A stretch of 64,000 bases of DNA from Pandoraea iniqua. GTDB taxonomy: Bacteria > Pseudomonadota > Gammaproteobacteria > Burkholderiales > Burkholderiaceae. Below, piece after piece: positions 38,612 through 46,239 of this stretch; position 1 is the first letter of the stretch, and every line of letters begins with the position of its first letter. Made by a program: the position numbers and the translations under genes. A model generated the notes under the pieces. The model saw nothing but the letters and a program-made list of their open reading frames with translations. It made no database searches and was not told the origin of the DNA. The stretch spans positions 62,001 through 126,000 of the forward strand of contig NZ_CABPSF010000010.1 in assembly GCF_902459685.1 (NCBI RefSeq), written 5' to 3'.

Positions 38612-39361
38612 ATGCCACGCGAAAAAGCAGAAACACCCGTCTGGAAACTCGGCCGCGCCGAATCGACCGCCATGCGCGTCGAACGTCAGATCAAGGAGGC
38701 ATTGCTCGACGGGCACTTCGCTCCGGGTGATTTCCTCGGCTCCGAAAACGACCTCGCCACGCAGTTCGGCGTGAGCCGTCTGCCGATTCGCGAAGCGCTG
38801 GGCCGCTTGCAGGCGCTGGGTGTCGTCGATATCCGCACGGGGGCCGGTGGCGGCGCACGTATCGCCCAAGGCAATCCGTCGCTCTTCTCCGAAGCGCTGG
38901 CGATTCAGCTCAAGCTCGTGGGCATGTCGGCCGAAGAGATCTTCGATGCGCAGTTCACGATAGAGGTCGCGGTCGCCGCACTGGCCGCTCAGGCAGCGAC
39001 GGCAGAAGACATCGAAGCGCTGGAGCTGGCACTGGAGAATGCGCAGGCGCTGGTGGGCACGCAACACGAGTTCACGCAGGCATCGATGGCGTTTCGTAAC
39101 GCGGTGGCGCATGCGTCGCACAACCACTTTCTCGAAGCGATGATGCAGGCGATCGTGCACGTGCTATATCGCTCGCTCACGCCGTACACCACCGAGACGG
39201 TGGCCAAAGGCGTGATCAAGCGCCACCGCGAACTGCTCAATGCGATTCGCGCGCGCAACGATGAGGCCGCACGTCAGGTCGTCTCGCAGAACCTCACGGT
39301 GCTGCGCGAGAAGTATCTCGCCGCGCGCGATGCGGCCACCAAGGCTGCTGCCAAGCGCTGA
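38612..39361 (+). CDS. GntR family regulator, FCD subfamily
   Basis: A 249-residue regulator. The winged helix is at residues about 20-85 (IKEALLDGHFAPGDFLGSENDLATQFGVSRLPIREALGRLQALGVVDIRTG) and the all-helical, ligand- and metal-binding FCD domain follows (with FRNAVAHASHN and KRHRELLNAIRARN carrying the usual His residues). It probably binds the CATAC-N-GTATG palindromes in this window and is released by a pathway acid. It lies 49 bp after the CobW gene; a weak half-site (AATGTAGTATC) at 38572-38582 hints at extra autoregulation. Confidence 0.93.
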   Translation: MPREKAETPVWKLGRAESTAMRVERQIKEALLDGHFAPGDFLGSENDLATQFGVSRLPIREALGRLQALGVVDIRTGAGGGARIAQGNPSLFSEALAIQLKLVGMSAEEIFDAQFTIEVAVAALAAQAATAEDIEALELALENAQALVGTQHEFTQASMAFRNAVAHASHNHFLEAMMQAIVHVLYRSLTPYTTETVAKGVIKRHRELLNAIRARNDEAARQVVSQNLTVLREKYLAARDAATKAAAKR

Positions 39362-39378
39362 CATTTTGCGGCGCCGGC

Positions 39379-39409
39379 AAAAAAGAAACCGCGTCCCCCG
39401 ACGCGGTTT
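39379..39409 (-). terminator. Terminator of the RraA-LigB operon
   Basis: AAACCGCGTC (39386-39395) pairs with GACGCGGTTT (39400-39409); the A tract on its left becomes a U tract for minus-strand transcripts. It also lies just after the convergent gntR gene. Confidence 0.85.
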
Positions 39410-39525
39410 GCAAAAAGCCGGCCCACCCCCAAGCGGACCAGCACTGCCTGTTAGCGGGCGCAGCAGTCATCGAGTACAGACCGCTGCCCGCTGCCTTCAT
39501 TACGGCATCAGCCGCATCAGCGGTA

Positions 39526-40263
39526 TCAACGATTCCAGCCGTAGATGTCCAGCGACGCTTCACCGGCCTCTAGCCGGCGAATGATGTCTGCCTCCTTCGC
39601 CTCGCGCTCATGGGCGTGGCTCACCACCGCCTCGAGCGAGCCCTGCGGCAACGCCACGACACCGTCGGCATCGCCCACGACGACGTCGCCCGGCGCAATG
39701 ACGATGTCCTCGATGCGCACCGGGTAGCCGATCCACCCCCGCGCATCGAAGTCTTTGCCCGTCCCGCGTATGCATAAGCCGCGCGCAAAGACGGGGAAGC
39801 CGAAGCGCTCCAGAATCGCGCCATCGCGCACGCATCCGTCGATCACAAGGCCGCCGAGCTTGCGTGCTCGGCCCATGGTCGACATCACTTCCCCCCAATA
39901 GCCGGCGTCGTAATGTCCGGCGACACGCACCACCAGCACATCGCCGGGGCTGGCCAAGGCCAGCGCACGATGCAGCCAGAGGTTGTCGGCGGGCGGGGCA
40001 TCCACGGTCAGTGCCGGGCCGCATACCCGAAACGATGGGGCCATCGGTTTGATCGCGGCGGGCAGGGCGCCAATCTTGCCCGCCGCCTCGTGAAGCGTGG
40101 CGACCGGCAACGCGGCCACACTCGCCACCAGCGCCGGATCCGGCCGCGCGAAATCGAGATTGACCGTCGACAGACGGGCGAACGGAAATTGCGACGTGAG
40201 TGGCGTAGTTGACGTTAGTGACGTTAGTGAAGTTAGCGACGTCCCGCGCGAAGTGGTGTCCAT
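39526..40263 (-). CDS. RraA-like aldolase/decarboxylase (HMG/CHA aldolase family), copy 1
   Basis: A 245-residue RraA-fold protein. The HMG/CHA aldolase active site is visible: GYWGEVMSTMGRARKLGGLVIDGCVRD with the catalytic Arg-Asp pair, and GDVVVGDADGVVALP with the metal-site aspartates. Class II aldolases of this kind cleave 4-carboxy-4-hydroxy-2-oxoadipate to pyruvate and oxaloacetate and can decarboxylate oxaloacetate. AAGGAGACG precedes the ATG. The first 25 residues are a TSLTSLTSLTSTT tract encoded by tandem 9-bp repeats. It is last in the operon, 11 bp after copy 2. Confidence 0.87.
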   Translation of the reverse strand: MDTTSRGTSLTSLTSLTSTTPLTSQFPFARLSTVNLDFARPDPALVASVAALPVATLHEAAGKIGALPAAIKPMAPSFRVCGPALTVDAPPADNLWLHRALALASPGDVLVVRVAGHYDAGYWGEVMSTMGRARKLGGLVIDGCVRDGAILERFGFPVFARGLCIRGTGKDFDARGWIGYPVRIEDIVIAPGDVVVGDADGVVALPQGSLEAVVSHAHEREAKEADIIRRLEAGEASLDIYGWNR

Positions 40264-40274
40264 GCGTCGTCTCC

Positions 40275-40937
40275 TTAACGTTGGCGCGTTTGCAACTGGT
40301 GATAGCCCAGTTCCTTGCGGGCATCGTCCAGACGCTTGCCGCCACGCACCGCCTCGCGAATGTGGCGTTCCGCGGCGTCGATCGCTTCTGCTGCATCGAG
40401 TACGGCCGCTTCATGCGCCTGCGGGATCACAATCACGCCGTCGGCATCGCCGCGCAGGATGTCGCCGGGATGCACGCGCGCGTTGCCGATATTGACCGCG
40501 ACGCCCACCGCTTCGACCTGCACGCGGTCCTTGCCGGTGCGCATCCAGTTGCCCCGGCTGAAGATCGGATAACCGAGTTCGAACGCGAGCGAGACATCGC
40601 GGCAGATGCCGTCGATGACCGTGCCCGCGATGCCGCGCCGATGGGCGATTTCCGTGAGGATGTCGCCCCACACGGTGCAGTCCTCGCGGCCGCCGTTGTC
40701 GAGCACGAGCACCGTGCCCGCCGGGATGTCGTCGATGTAGTCGCCGACGGTGCCCGGGGGCGTGCTGGCCGGACCGTACTGCAATGTGTACGCGCGGCCG
40801 GCCATGCGATAACGGCTGTCACGTGCTTTGACCTGATGGCATTGACCGGCGATGCCGAGCCGGTCGAGCGCGTCGCTCAGTGTTGCTGTGTCGAGTGCCG
40901 CCGCGCGTGCGACGTTGGTGTCTTGCGGTTGCGTCAT
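40275..40937 (-). CDS. RraA-like aldolase/decarboxylase family protein, copy 2
   Basis: A 220-residue RraA-fold protein with the RD pair in GTVIDGICRDVSLAFE and GDILRGDADGVIVIP. It differs much from copies 1 and 3, so the three are not recent duplicates. The start at 40937 (MTQPQDTNVARAAALD) has CAGGAGACACC upstream; a longer in-frame start at 41006 would give a repetitive basic leader and is rejected. Confidence 0.86.
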   Translation of the reverse strand: MTQPQDTNVARAAALDTATLSDALDRLGIAGQCHQVKARDSRYRMAGRAYTLQYGPASTPPGTVGDYIDDIPAGTVLVLDNGGREDCTVWGDILTEIAHRRGIAGTVIDGICRDVSLAFELGYPIFSRGNWMRTGKDRVQVEAVGVAVNIGNARVHPGDILRGDADGVIVIPQAHEAAVLDAAEAIDAAERHIREAVRGGKRLDDARKELGYHQLQTRQR

Positions 40938-40981
40938 GTGGTGTCTCCTGAAGGGGTATCGGGTGCGGCGAGCGGCCGGCG

Positions 40982-41050
40982 GCTTATGCGGTGACTTATG
41001 CGACAACGTTTGCGCTGACTAATGCGACGACTAATGCGACGACTTACGCC
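40982..41050 (+). repeat. Degenerate 12-bp tandem repeats between RraA-like genes
   Basis: Units resembling GACTAATGCGAC recur about five times (for example GACTAATGCGAC-GACTAATGCGAC just before 41045), filling the gap between two RraA-like genes and including the stop codon region of copy 3. Confidence 0.75.
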
Positions 41051-41724
41051 GCGGTGTCCCGCAGCATGTGTTCGTAGTTCGCCCCCATCACTTCGGTGAC
41101 GGGGTGGCCGGCCAGCAGTGCCTTGGCCATGGCCGCCTCGCGCAGCGCAATCTGTTCTGCGACGTCGAGCACGCGATCGATCTCGGCCGCGCTCACGAAG
41201 ACCACGGCGCTGTTGTCGGCGATCACATAGTCGCCGGCGGCGACGTCGAAACCGTCCACATTGATCGGAATGTTGGTGCCGGCTTCCGCCACGCGCGAGC
41301 GGGCAGTGCGTGCGGTCAGCGCGCGGCAGAACACTGGCAGGTCGTAGTCGCGGGCTTCGTCGATATCGCGCACGGGACCATCGGCAACGACACCCGCGAT
41401 GCCGCGCTGTACGGCAGCGAGCGAGAGGATGCCGCCCCAACTGCCTGCGTCGATCCCCGTGCGTTGCTCGACGACGATCACGTCGTCGGGGCCCGCCAGC
41501 ATGACGGCCGTGGTGCCGAGATGACGCGGCGCGCCGGTCGTGGCGGGGGCATCGGCAGCGGCAACGAGTTTCACGGTGACGGCACGCCCGGCGATGCGTC
41601 GCGCGCCCGATCGTTGCGGCAGGTGACTGACGGTGCTGGGCAGCCCGAGCTTGTCGAGGGCATCCGAGACAGCGCAGGCATCGAGTTTGCGCAGTCGTGA
41701 GACGGTGTCTGAAGTGGCGTTCAT
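41044..41724 (-). CDS. RraA-like aldolase/decarboxylase family protein, copy 3
   Basis: A 226-residue RraA-fold protein. The RD pair is kept (GVVADGPVRDIDEARDY), but the second site reads GDYVIADNSAVVFV, lacking the DADGV aspartate pattern of the other two copies, so substrate or activity may differ. It could be the dedicated 4-carboxy-4-hydroxy-2-oxoadipate aldolase or a related decarboxylase; sequence alone does not decide. It lies 70 bp after the LigB-like copy 2 gene in the same operon. Confidence 0.84.
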   Translation of the reverse strand: MNATSDTVSRLRKLDACAVSDALDKLGLPSTVSHLPQRSGARRIAGRAVTVKLVAAADAPATTGAPRHLGTTAVMLAGPDDVIVVEQRTGIDAGSWGGILSLAAVQRGIAGVVADGPVRDIDEARDYDLPVFCRALTARTARSRVAEAGTNIPINVDGFDVAAGDYVIADNSAVVFVSAAEIDRVLDVAEQIALREAAMAKALLAGHPVTEVMGANYEHMLRDTAA

Positions 41725-41794
41725 GGCGTGTCCTTGCCAGATTGTGTGAGGGTCGAAAGTCGGGCGGCCTGCTGCATGTGGCGTGCAGCGTGTG

Positions 41795-42817
41795 TCATGC
41801 CGGTGCCCAGTAAGCGAATGCCATCGCGTTGCCCGTCCCCGCCTCGGTGCGATAGCACGGCACGTAGTCGACGAGCGTCATGTGCCAGTCGATGTCGTGC
41901 ATCGCGGCAGCCAGCGGGTACCAGCTCTTGATCTCTGCGGTGTTGCCGTTGAAGTACGACTCGGGAATGTCGGCCAGCGCGGTCTCGTCGCGCGCGGCGA
42001 AAGCATTCAGCACGCGTTTGTCGAGGGCTTCGTCGATGACGAAATGCGTCATGCCACCGGAGGCGAGCACCGCCACGCGCATGTCGCTGGGCAAACGCTC
42101 GATGGCGGCGCGTAGCGCATGACCGAGCGCCAGACACCGCGCCGCGCGCGGCTGGTTGGGCGCCACGCCCACGTTCAGGAAAATCGGCACGCTCGGCGGT
42201 GGCAGGTCGCGCATGATGCGCCGGTAGAGAAATCCGAAGGCATGGGGAATGCCGTGCTGGCGATCCTCTCCGCCGGGCAGGCGCACCGATCGCGCGACAT
42301 CGAAGTGCGCGTCGCACAGCGACCGGATCAGTGCATCGGCCACCCCGGGCGATCCGGGATACGTGGCGCCTTGCGGCGGGCAGTGCCCCGCTTCGGCCAC
42401 GGCGACGCCCGGTGGCAGGCGCGCGACTTGTGCTTCAGTGAGGGGAATGTTCTCGATGCGCTCGCCCGCATAGACCGTGATCGATGGCGTCAGATCGTCT
42501 TTGAAGACTTCGCGCTGATCGTTGCCCAGCAGAATCACCACGTCGGGCCGCGCCACGGCAAATCGGTCGGCGAGCGTATCGAGCGCACGCTGACAGGCGT
42601 CGAAGCGCATCTGCTTTGCGTCGGGCGTGATGGCGTCGGCAAACTGCGGGGACTCAGCGGCGCGGGCGATCAGCAGCGCGTCGTAGGGCATTGCCTCGCC
42701 CCGGAACCAGTGTTGTGCATTCTTGCGATCTGCCCCGGCGCGCAAGTGCCACATATCAGGCGGGGTCGCGAGCATCGGCCCGTGCGAACACCCCATCGCG
42801 AAAACGATGCGTGCCAT
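41795..42817 (-). CDS. LigB-superfamily extradiol dioxygenase-like protein (copy 2)
   Basis: A 340-residue paralog of the other LigB-like protein. It has His12 (MGCSHGPML), LLGNDQREVFK with Gln100 at the place of the usual second His ligand, HAFGFLYRRIM, the catalytic His in ASGGMTHFVIDE and Glu in TAEIKSWYPLA. His36 (AQHWFRG) is shared with copy 1, whereas the QTHSF His of copy 1 is not. GGAGGCGCACTG precedes the start at 42817; upstream in-frame codons encode an implausible Arg/Cys-rich leader. First gene of its operon, followed by the three RraA-like genes. Confidence 0.85.
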   Translation of the reverse strand: MARIVFAMGCSHGPMLATPPDMWHLRAGADRKNAQHWFRGEAMPYDALLIARAAESPQFADAITPDAKQMRFDACQRALDTLADRFAVARPDVVILLGNDQREVFKDDLTPSITVYAGERIENIPLTEAQVARLPPGVAVAEAGHCPPQGATYPGSPGVADALIRSLCDAHFDVARSVRLPGGEDRQHGIPHAFGFLYRRIMRDLPPPSVPIFLNVGVAPNQPRAARCLALGHALRAAIERLPSDMRVAVLASGGMTHFVIDEALDKRVLNAFAARDETALADIPESYFNGNTAEIKSWYPLAAAMHDIDWHMTLVDYVPCYRTEAGTGNAMAFAYWAPA

Positions 42818-42940
42818 CAGTGCGCCTCCCGATACGGCACCGGTGCCTCGCACCGGCGAACGACGCTTGCTTGTCTCATGTGTGTCTCCTCGATGGCGGC
42901 ACGCACAGGAAAAGCGCGATGCCAATCACGCTGAATGTGT

Positions 42941-42994
42941 ATTACTGTATGCGTGTTTTGGCAAAGAATAGGCGGGTTGTATTTCGGTTGTCAA
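42941..42994 (-). promoter_or_regulatory. Promoter and operator of the LigB copy 2 operon
   Basis: Minus strand: TTGACA (42989-42994), an 18-bp spacer and TATTCT (42965-42970). An operator-like site ATTACTGTATG lies at 42941-42951, just downstream of the expected start point. The 335-bp gap 42818-43152 has no gene. Confidence 0.68.
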
Positions 42995-43021
42995 CGGCCC
43001 GCAGCGTTTTTTTCGTCATGT

Positions 43022-43052
43022 TTGACACTGCTCATAACAGGCATATAGTATG
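43022..43052 (+). promoter_or_regulatory. Promoter and operator of the MFS transporter gene
   Basis: TTGACA (43022-43027), a 16-bp spacer and TATAGT (43044-43049), with the operator CATATAGTATG at 43042-43052 covering the -10. Confidence 0.75.
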
Positions 43053-43152
43053 CGTGTTAGGCTGCGCCGAATTGCGGGCAGGTACCGTTTCACGAGCCGC
43101 AAGCCGCGAGTCGCGCACAGCACTCACTACGATAACGATACTGGAGGCAGAC

Positions 43153-44547
43153 ATGACCCAATCCGCGATGGACGCCAGCCCGGCGAACGCGCCCCCGCAC
43201 GATCCTGCGCCTGCCACACCCTCTTCCGCACCCGCGGTGCAGCCATCCGGCAGCGACACTCGCCGTGTTGGTTGGCGCGACTGGTACATGCTGATCGTGC
43301 TCACGGCCATCTTTGTGCTGTCGTTTGTCGACCGCTCGTCGCTTTCGCTCGTGGTTGGCCCGCTCAAACAGGAACTGGGCGTGAGCGACTTCCAGATGAG
43401 CCTGCTGCTCGGGCTCTCGTTCGTGGTGCTCTACAGCACGTTCAGTATTCCCGCCGGGTATCTGGCCGACCGGTTCAGCCGTCGCGGTATCGTCGGTTGG
43501 GCGGTGTTCGTCTGGTCGTCGATGACGGTGCTGTGCGGCTTTGCGTCGAACTACGTCCAGCTCTTTCTCGGACGCACCGGTATCGGCATCGGCGAGGGCG
43601 CGTTGCAGCCTGCCGCTTATTCGATGATTCGGGACACGTTTCCGCCGGACCGGCGCGGCCGCGCGTTTGGCATCTATCACATGGGGCCGATGCTGGGCGT
43701 TGGCTTCTCGCTGTTCGTCGGCGGCACGCTGCTCAGCCTGTCGCAGAGCGGCGACGTTGCGCACTGGCCGATTCTCGGGTCGCTGCGGCCGTGGCAATTC
43801 GTGATCGTCGTGCCGGGGCTGGTCGGCATTCCGCTCGCGTTGCTGATGCTGACGCTGCGTGAACCCAAGCGCGCCGCGAAGCAGCAGCCCAGCGATGCAC
43901 CGGGCTATCGCGACGCGCTGCGCTTCGTTCGCAGCGAGTGGCGTCTTTACGTGCCGTTGTGGACGGCCGCCACGCTCTACGCGATGGCGATCTCGGGCTT
44001 CAACGCTTGGCTGCCCACCGTTATCTCGCGTGTCTGGCAATTGCCGCTGCCGAGCATCGGCCGCATGCTCGGGCCGCTGATGATGATCTCGGTGCCGGCA
44101 GGGCTGGTGCTGCTCGGTGCGGTCATGGACAGGTTATCGCGCCGCGGGCGCCGCGCTGCACCCCTCGAAGTGGCGATGGTCTCGACGTTCCTCTCCTGTC
44201 TCGCGACGCTGTTGCTCGCCTTCACGGACAACCACGCGCTCGCGGTCGTGCTGTACGTGTGTCACACGTTTTTTGCCAGCCCGATTCCGTCGTCGGCCGG
44301 CGCGACGATGGCGCAGATCACACCGGGGCGAATGATGGGCAAGCTATCGTCGCTGTTCTTCCTCGTGCAAAACCTGCTCGGCCTTGCCTTAGGGCCGACG
44401 GTCGCTGCCGCGATCTCGCATCTGTTCTTCAGCGGGCCGATGGCCATGGGGTACGCCATTATCACGACCTTCTGCGTTTGTACGGCGATCGCCGCCGTCA
44501 TGTACGCGCTGGTTGCCGCGCAAGTCCGCCGCCGCAACTTCGAGTAA
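43153..44547 (+). CDS. MFS transporter, probable aromatic-acid uptake
   Basis: A 464-residue major facilitator with twelve membrane segments after a 40-residue Pro/Ala-rich cytoplasmic N-terminus. The first-loop motif GYLADRFSRRGIVGWAVFVWS and the central loop REPKRAAKQQ are clear. It is transcribed away from the LigB copy 2 operon and carries the same operator, so import of the growth substrate is the natural role. GGAGGCAGAC precedes the ATG at 43153. Substrate not readable from sequence. Confidence 0.9.
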   Translation: MTQSAMDASPANAPPHDPAPATPSSAPAVQPSGSDTRRVGWRDWYMLIVLTAIFVLSFVDRSSLSLVVGPLKQELGVSDFQMSLLLGLSFVVLYSTFSIPAGYLADRFSRRGIVGWAVFVWSSMTVLCGFASNYVQLFLGRTGIGIGEGALQPAAYSMIRDTFPPDRRGRAFGIYHMGPMLGVGFSLFVGGTLLSLSQSGDVAHWPILGSLRPWQFVIVVPGLVGIPLALLMLTLREPKRAAKQQPSDAPGYRDALRFVRSEWRLYVPLWTAATLYAMAISGFNAWLPTVISRVWQLPLPSIGRMLGPLMMISVPAGLVLLGAVMDRLSRRGRRAAPLEVAMVSTFLSCLATLLLAFTDNHALAVVLYVCHTFFASPIPSSAGATMAQITPGRMMGKLSSLFFLVQNLLGLALGPTVAAAISHLFFSGPMAMGYAIITTFCVCTAIAAVMYALVAAQVRRRNFE

Positions 44548-44580
44548 AGCGCCCGCCGCGGACCGCGGCCTCAAAAAGAA

Positions 44581-44618
44581 AACGCGCCGTCAGCCTTCGG
44601 GCGACGGCGCGTTTTTTT
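44581..44618 (+). terminator. Terminator after the MFS gene
   Basis: AACGCGCCGTC (44581-44591) pairs with GACGGCGCGTT (44603-44613), then TTTTT. Confidence 0.92.
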
Positions 44619-44648
44619 GCGCCCGCATTGCACAGACCTCTCGGGCAT

Positions 44649-44677
44649 AAAAAAACCACCGCAACCATCGCGGTGGT
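44649..44677 (-). terminator. Terminator after the porin gene
   Basis: ACCACCGC (44655-44662) pairs with GCGGTGGT (44670-44677). The A tract on its left gives a U tract on the minus strand, matching the porin gene that ends at 44764. Confidence 0.82.
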
Positions 44678-44763
44678 GAAGGGCCAGAAGTCAGGGGTCA
44701 ACGATCAACGGTCAATGAATCAGCGGTGAAGGTACGACGTATGAAGCCTTCCGGGAGTGCCGA

Positions 44764-45834
44764 TCAGAACCGGTGCCGCAGGCCGACGCCTACGCCGGTC
44801 TGGTCGTGGCCATTCGGAAACTCGGCGCGCTGCGCGCCGTGACCGACGCTGTAGTCCACCGTGCCGTAGAGCGTGGTGCGGCGCGAGAAGCCGTACTCCG
44901 CCAGCAACACGTAGGTTTCCCGCGATCCGTCGCCTGCGTCTCCCGTCACACCGTTCACGTTGGTGGCACGGTCGTAGTAGACGGCGGCGGAAAGCGTCAG
45001 CGGCTTCGATACCTGATACGCCACGCCCGCGAAGAACGCGTTGTCCTTGCGCGGGTTCGGGCCGCCCGTCACGCCACGGCCCGAGAGGAAGCCGTCGACG
45101 AAGCCGGTCTTGTCGTTGCTGTTGTAGTAGCCGAGCGTGAGCGTCGCCGGACCCCATTCGTACTTGAGATCCAAGTTGTAGATCATCTGCGTGTTGGCTT
45201 GGATGTCCCGGTTCTGCAACACGTTCGCGGCAATGCCGAACGGCTTGCCCACGTACGCCACCGAGAGGACATAGCCGGAATTGCGCGCCGTGCTGCCCGG
45301 CACACCGCCGACGATGTACTCCAGACCGACTTGGATGTCCTGATATCGCTTGGTGTATTTGACCGCGTTATTGCCACCGTTCGGGCCGTTCGTGCCGAAT
45401 ACGACCGGCATCCACTCGTTCTGGTCGTAGTTGCCGACGGTGAGCGGGTCCCAGCCTTCGATCAGGAGCTCCCAGAGCGGGTTGTCCTGTGTGCCGATGG
45501 TGACCTTGCCGTAGTCGCCTTCGAGGCCGACGTAGGCCTTGCGGTTGAAGATCTTGCCGCTGCGCTGCGACGTGCCGTTGTTCAGGTGATAGCCGCCCTC
45601 GAGCATGAAGAGTGCCTTCATGCCCTGACCGAGATCTTCTTTTCCGTAGATGCCCCAACGGCTTTGCGAAATGGCGCCGTCGGTGAGCGCGAAGCTGCTC
45701 TTGTTGTCACTGGTAGCGCCCGACAGATAGCGAAGACTCGCATCTGCCACGCCGAACATCGTGACGCTCGATTGCGCGAATGCCGGCGAGGCGATCAGCG
45801 CCCCGGCGGCCAGAGGAAACGCCCATGTTTTCAT
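44764..45834 (-). CDS. Gram-negative trimeric porin (Burkholderia OmpC-like family)
   Basis: A 356-residue outer-membrane porin: signal peptide MKTWAFPLAAGALIASPAFA, then QSSVTMFGVADASLRY (first strand), the shared SRWGIYGKEDLGQGMKALFMLEGGY and RKAYVGLEGDYGKVTIGTQDNP blocks, and a C-terminal strand ending in Phe (VGVGLRHRF), as required for BAM recognition. Sixteen strands are expected. It is downstream of the amine-oxidase operon on the same strand but has its own promoter, and may admit the substrate of the neighbouring exported enzymes. Confidence 0.94.
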   Translation of the reverse strand: MKTWAFPLAAGALIASPAFAQSSVTMFGVADASLRYLSGATSDNKSSFALTDGAISQSRWGIYGKEDLGQGMKALFMLEGGYHLNNGTSQRSGKIFNRKAYVGLEGDYGKVTIGTQDNPLWELLIEGWDPLTVGNYDQNEWMPVVFGTNGPNGGNNAVKYTKRYQDIQVGLEYIVGGVPGSTARNSGYVLSVAYVGKPFGIAANVLQNRDIQANTQMIYNLDLKYEWGPATLTLGYYNSNDKTGFVDGFLSGRGVTGGPNPRKDNAFFAGVAYQVSKPLTLSAAVYYDRATNVNGVTGDAGDGSRETYVLLAEYGFSRRTTLYGTVDYSVGHGAQRAEFPNGHDQTGVGVGLRHRF

Positions 45835-45931
45835 TTAATGCCTTCCCCAATGCGCCAACCGCCCTGCAGCGGCCGGCCATGATAGCACCGCCGCGGCGTC
45901 GCCACTGTCGCCGGATCGCACAGATAATGGC

Positions 45932-45961
45932 AATATATTTCGTATAACTAACTAATTGTCA
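45932..45961 (-). promoter_or_regulatory. Candidate porin promoter with a conserved 14-bp motif
   Basis: Minus strand: TGACAA (45956-45961), an 18-bp spacer and TATATT (45932-45937). The spacer holds GTTAGTTATACGAA (45939-45952 on this strand), a motif that recurs at 46089-46102 and 58079-58092. Its place between -35 and -10 suggests an operator. The stretch 45835-46239 holds no protein gene. Confidence 0.6.
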
Positions 45962-46089
45962 TGTACCTGAATATGCGCCTGTTCGTCGCCTGCCTCCAAA
46001 GCGATGGCGACGTCATTTCCGGACAGTGATGATTCCAGAACCACCCGGCGCATACGGCGCCGGCGGTCTCCCATGCCGCGACAATAAAT

Positions 46090-46212
46090 TTGTATACCTA
46101 ATTATTTTAATGTATGCTTTTCGTTGTATCACCCTCCCGAATGGCAAGCGTTGCACACGCCGTTTAAGTGGTCCGGAGGCGCGACGCTCCCTGCACGGAG
46201 CGTCGCATTTTT
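46090..46212 (+). ncRNA. Candidate small RNA with promoter and terminator
   Basis: TTGTAT (46090-46095), a 17-bp spacer and TATGCT (46113-46118) make a plausible promoter. About 60 nt downstream a strong terminator follows: GCGACGCTCC (46181-46190) pairs with GGAGCGTCGC (46197-46206), then ATTTTT. The T tract works only on the plus strand, yet no plus-strand gene lies upstream, so a transcript of roughly 88 nt (about 46125-46212) is predicted. It contains a C-rich CACCCTCCCG stretch that could pair with ribosome-binding sites. Confidence 0.45.
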
Positions 46213-46239
46213 CCGAACGTCTATACCGCTAGCGCCCGG

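Noticed and set aside
39526-41724. RraA homologs as regulators of RNase E
   Set aside because: The Arg-Asp and DADGV active-site patterns and the position beside LigB and LigJ genes fit the aldolase/decarboxylase branch; true RraA regulators are not found in such clusters.
46026-46232. A 68-codon plus-strand frame between porin and RidA genes
   Set aside because: No ribosome site or family; it overlaps the candidate small RNA and its terminator, and its composition is not coding-like.
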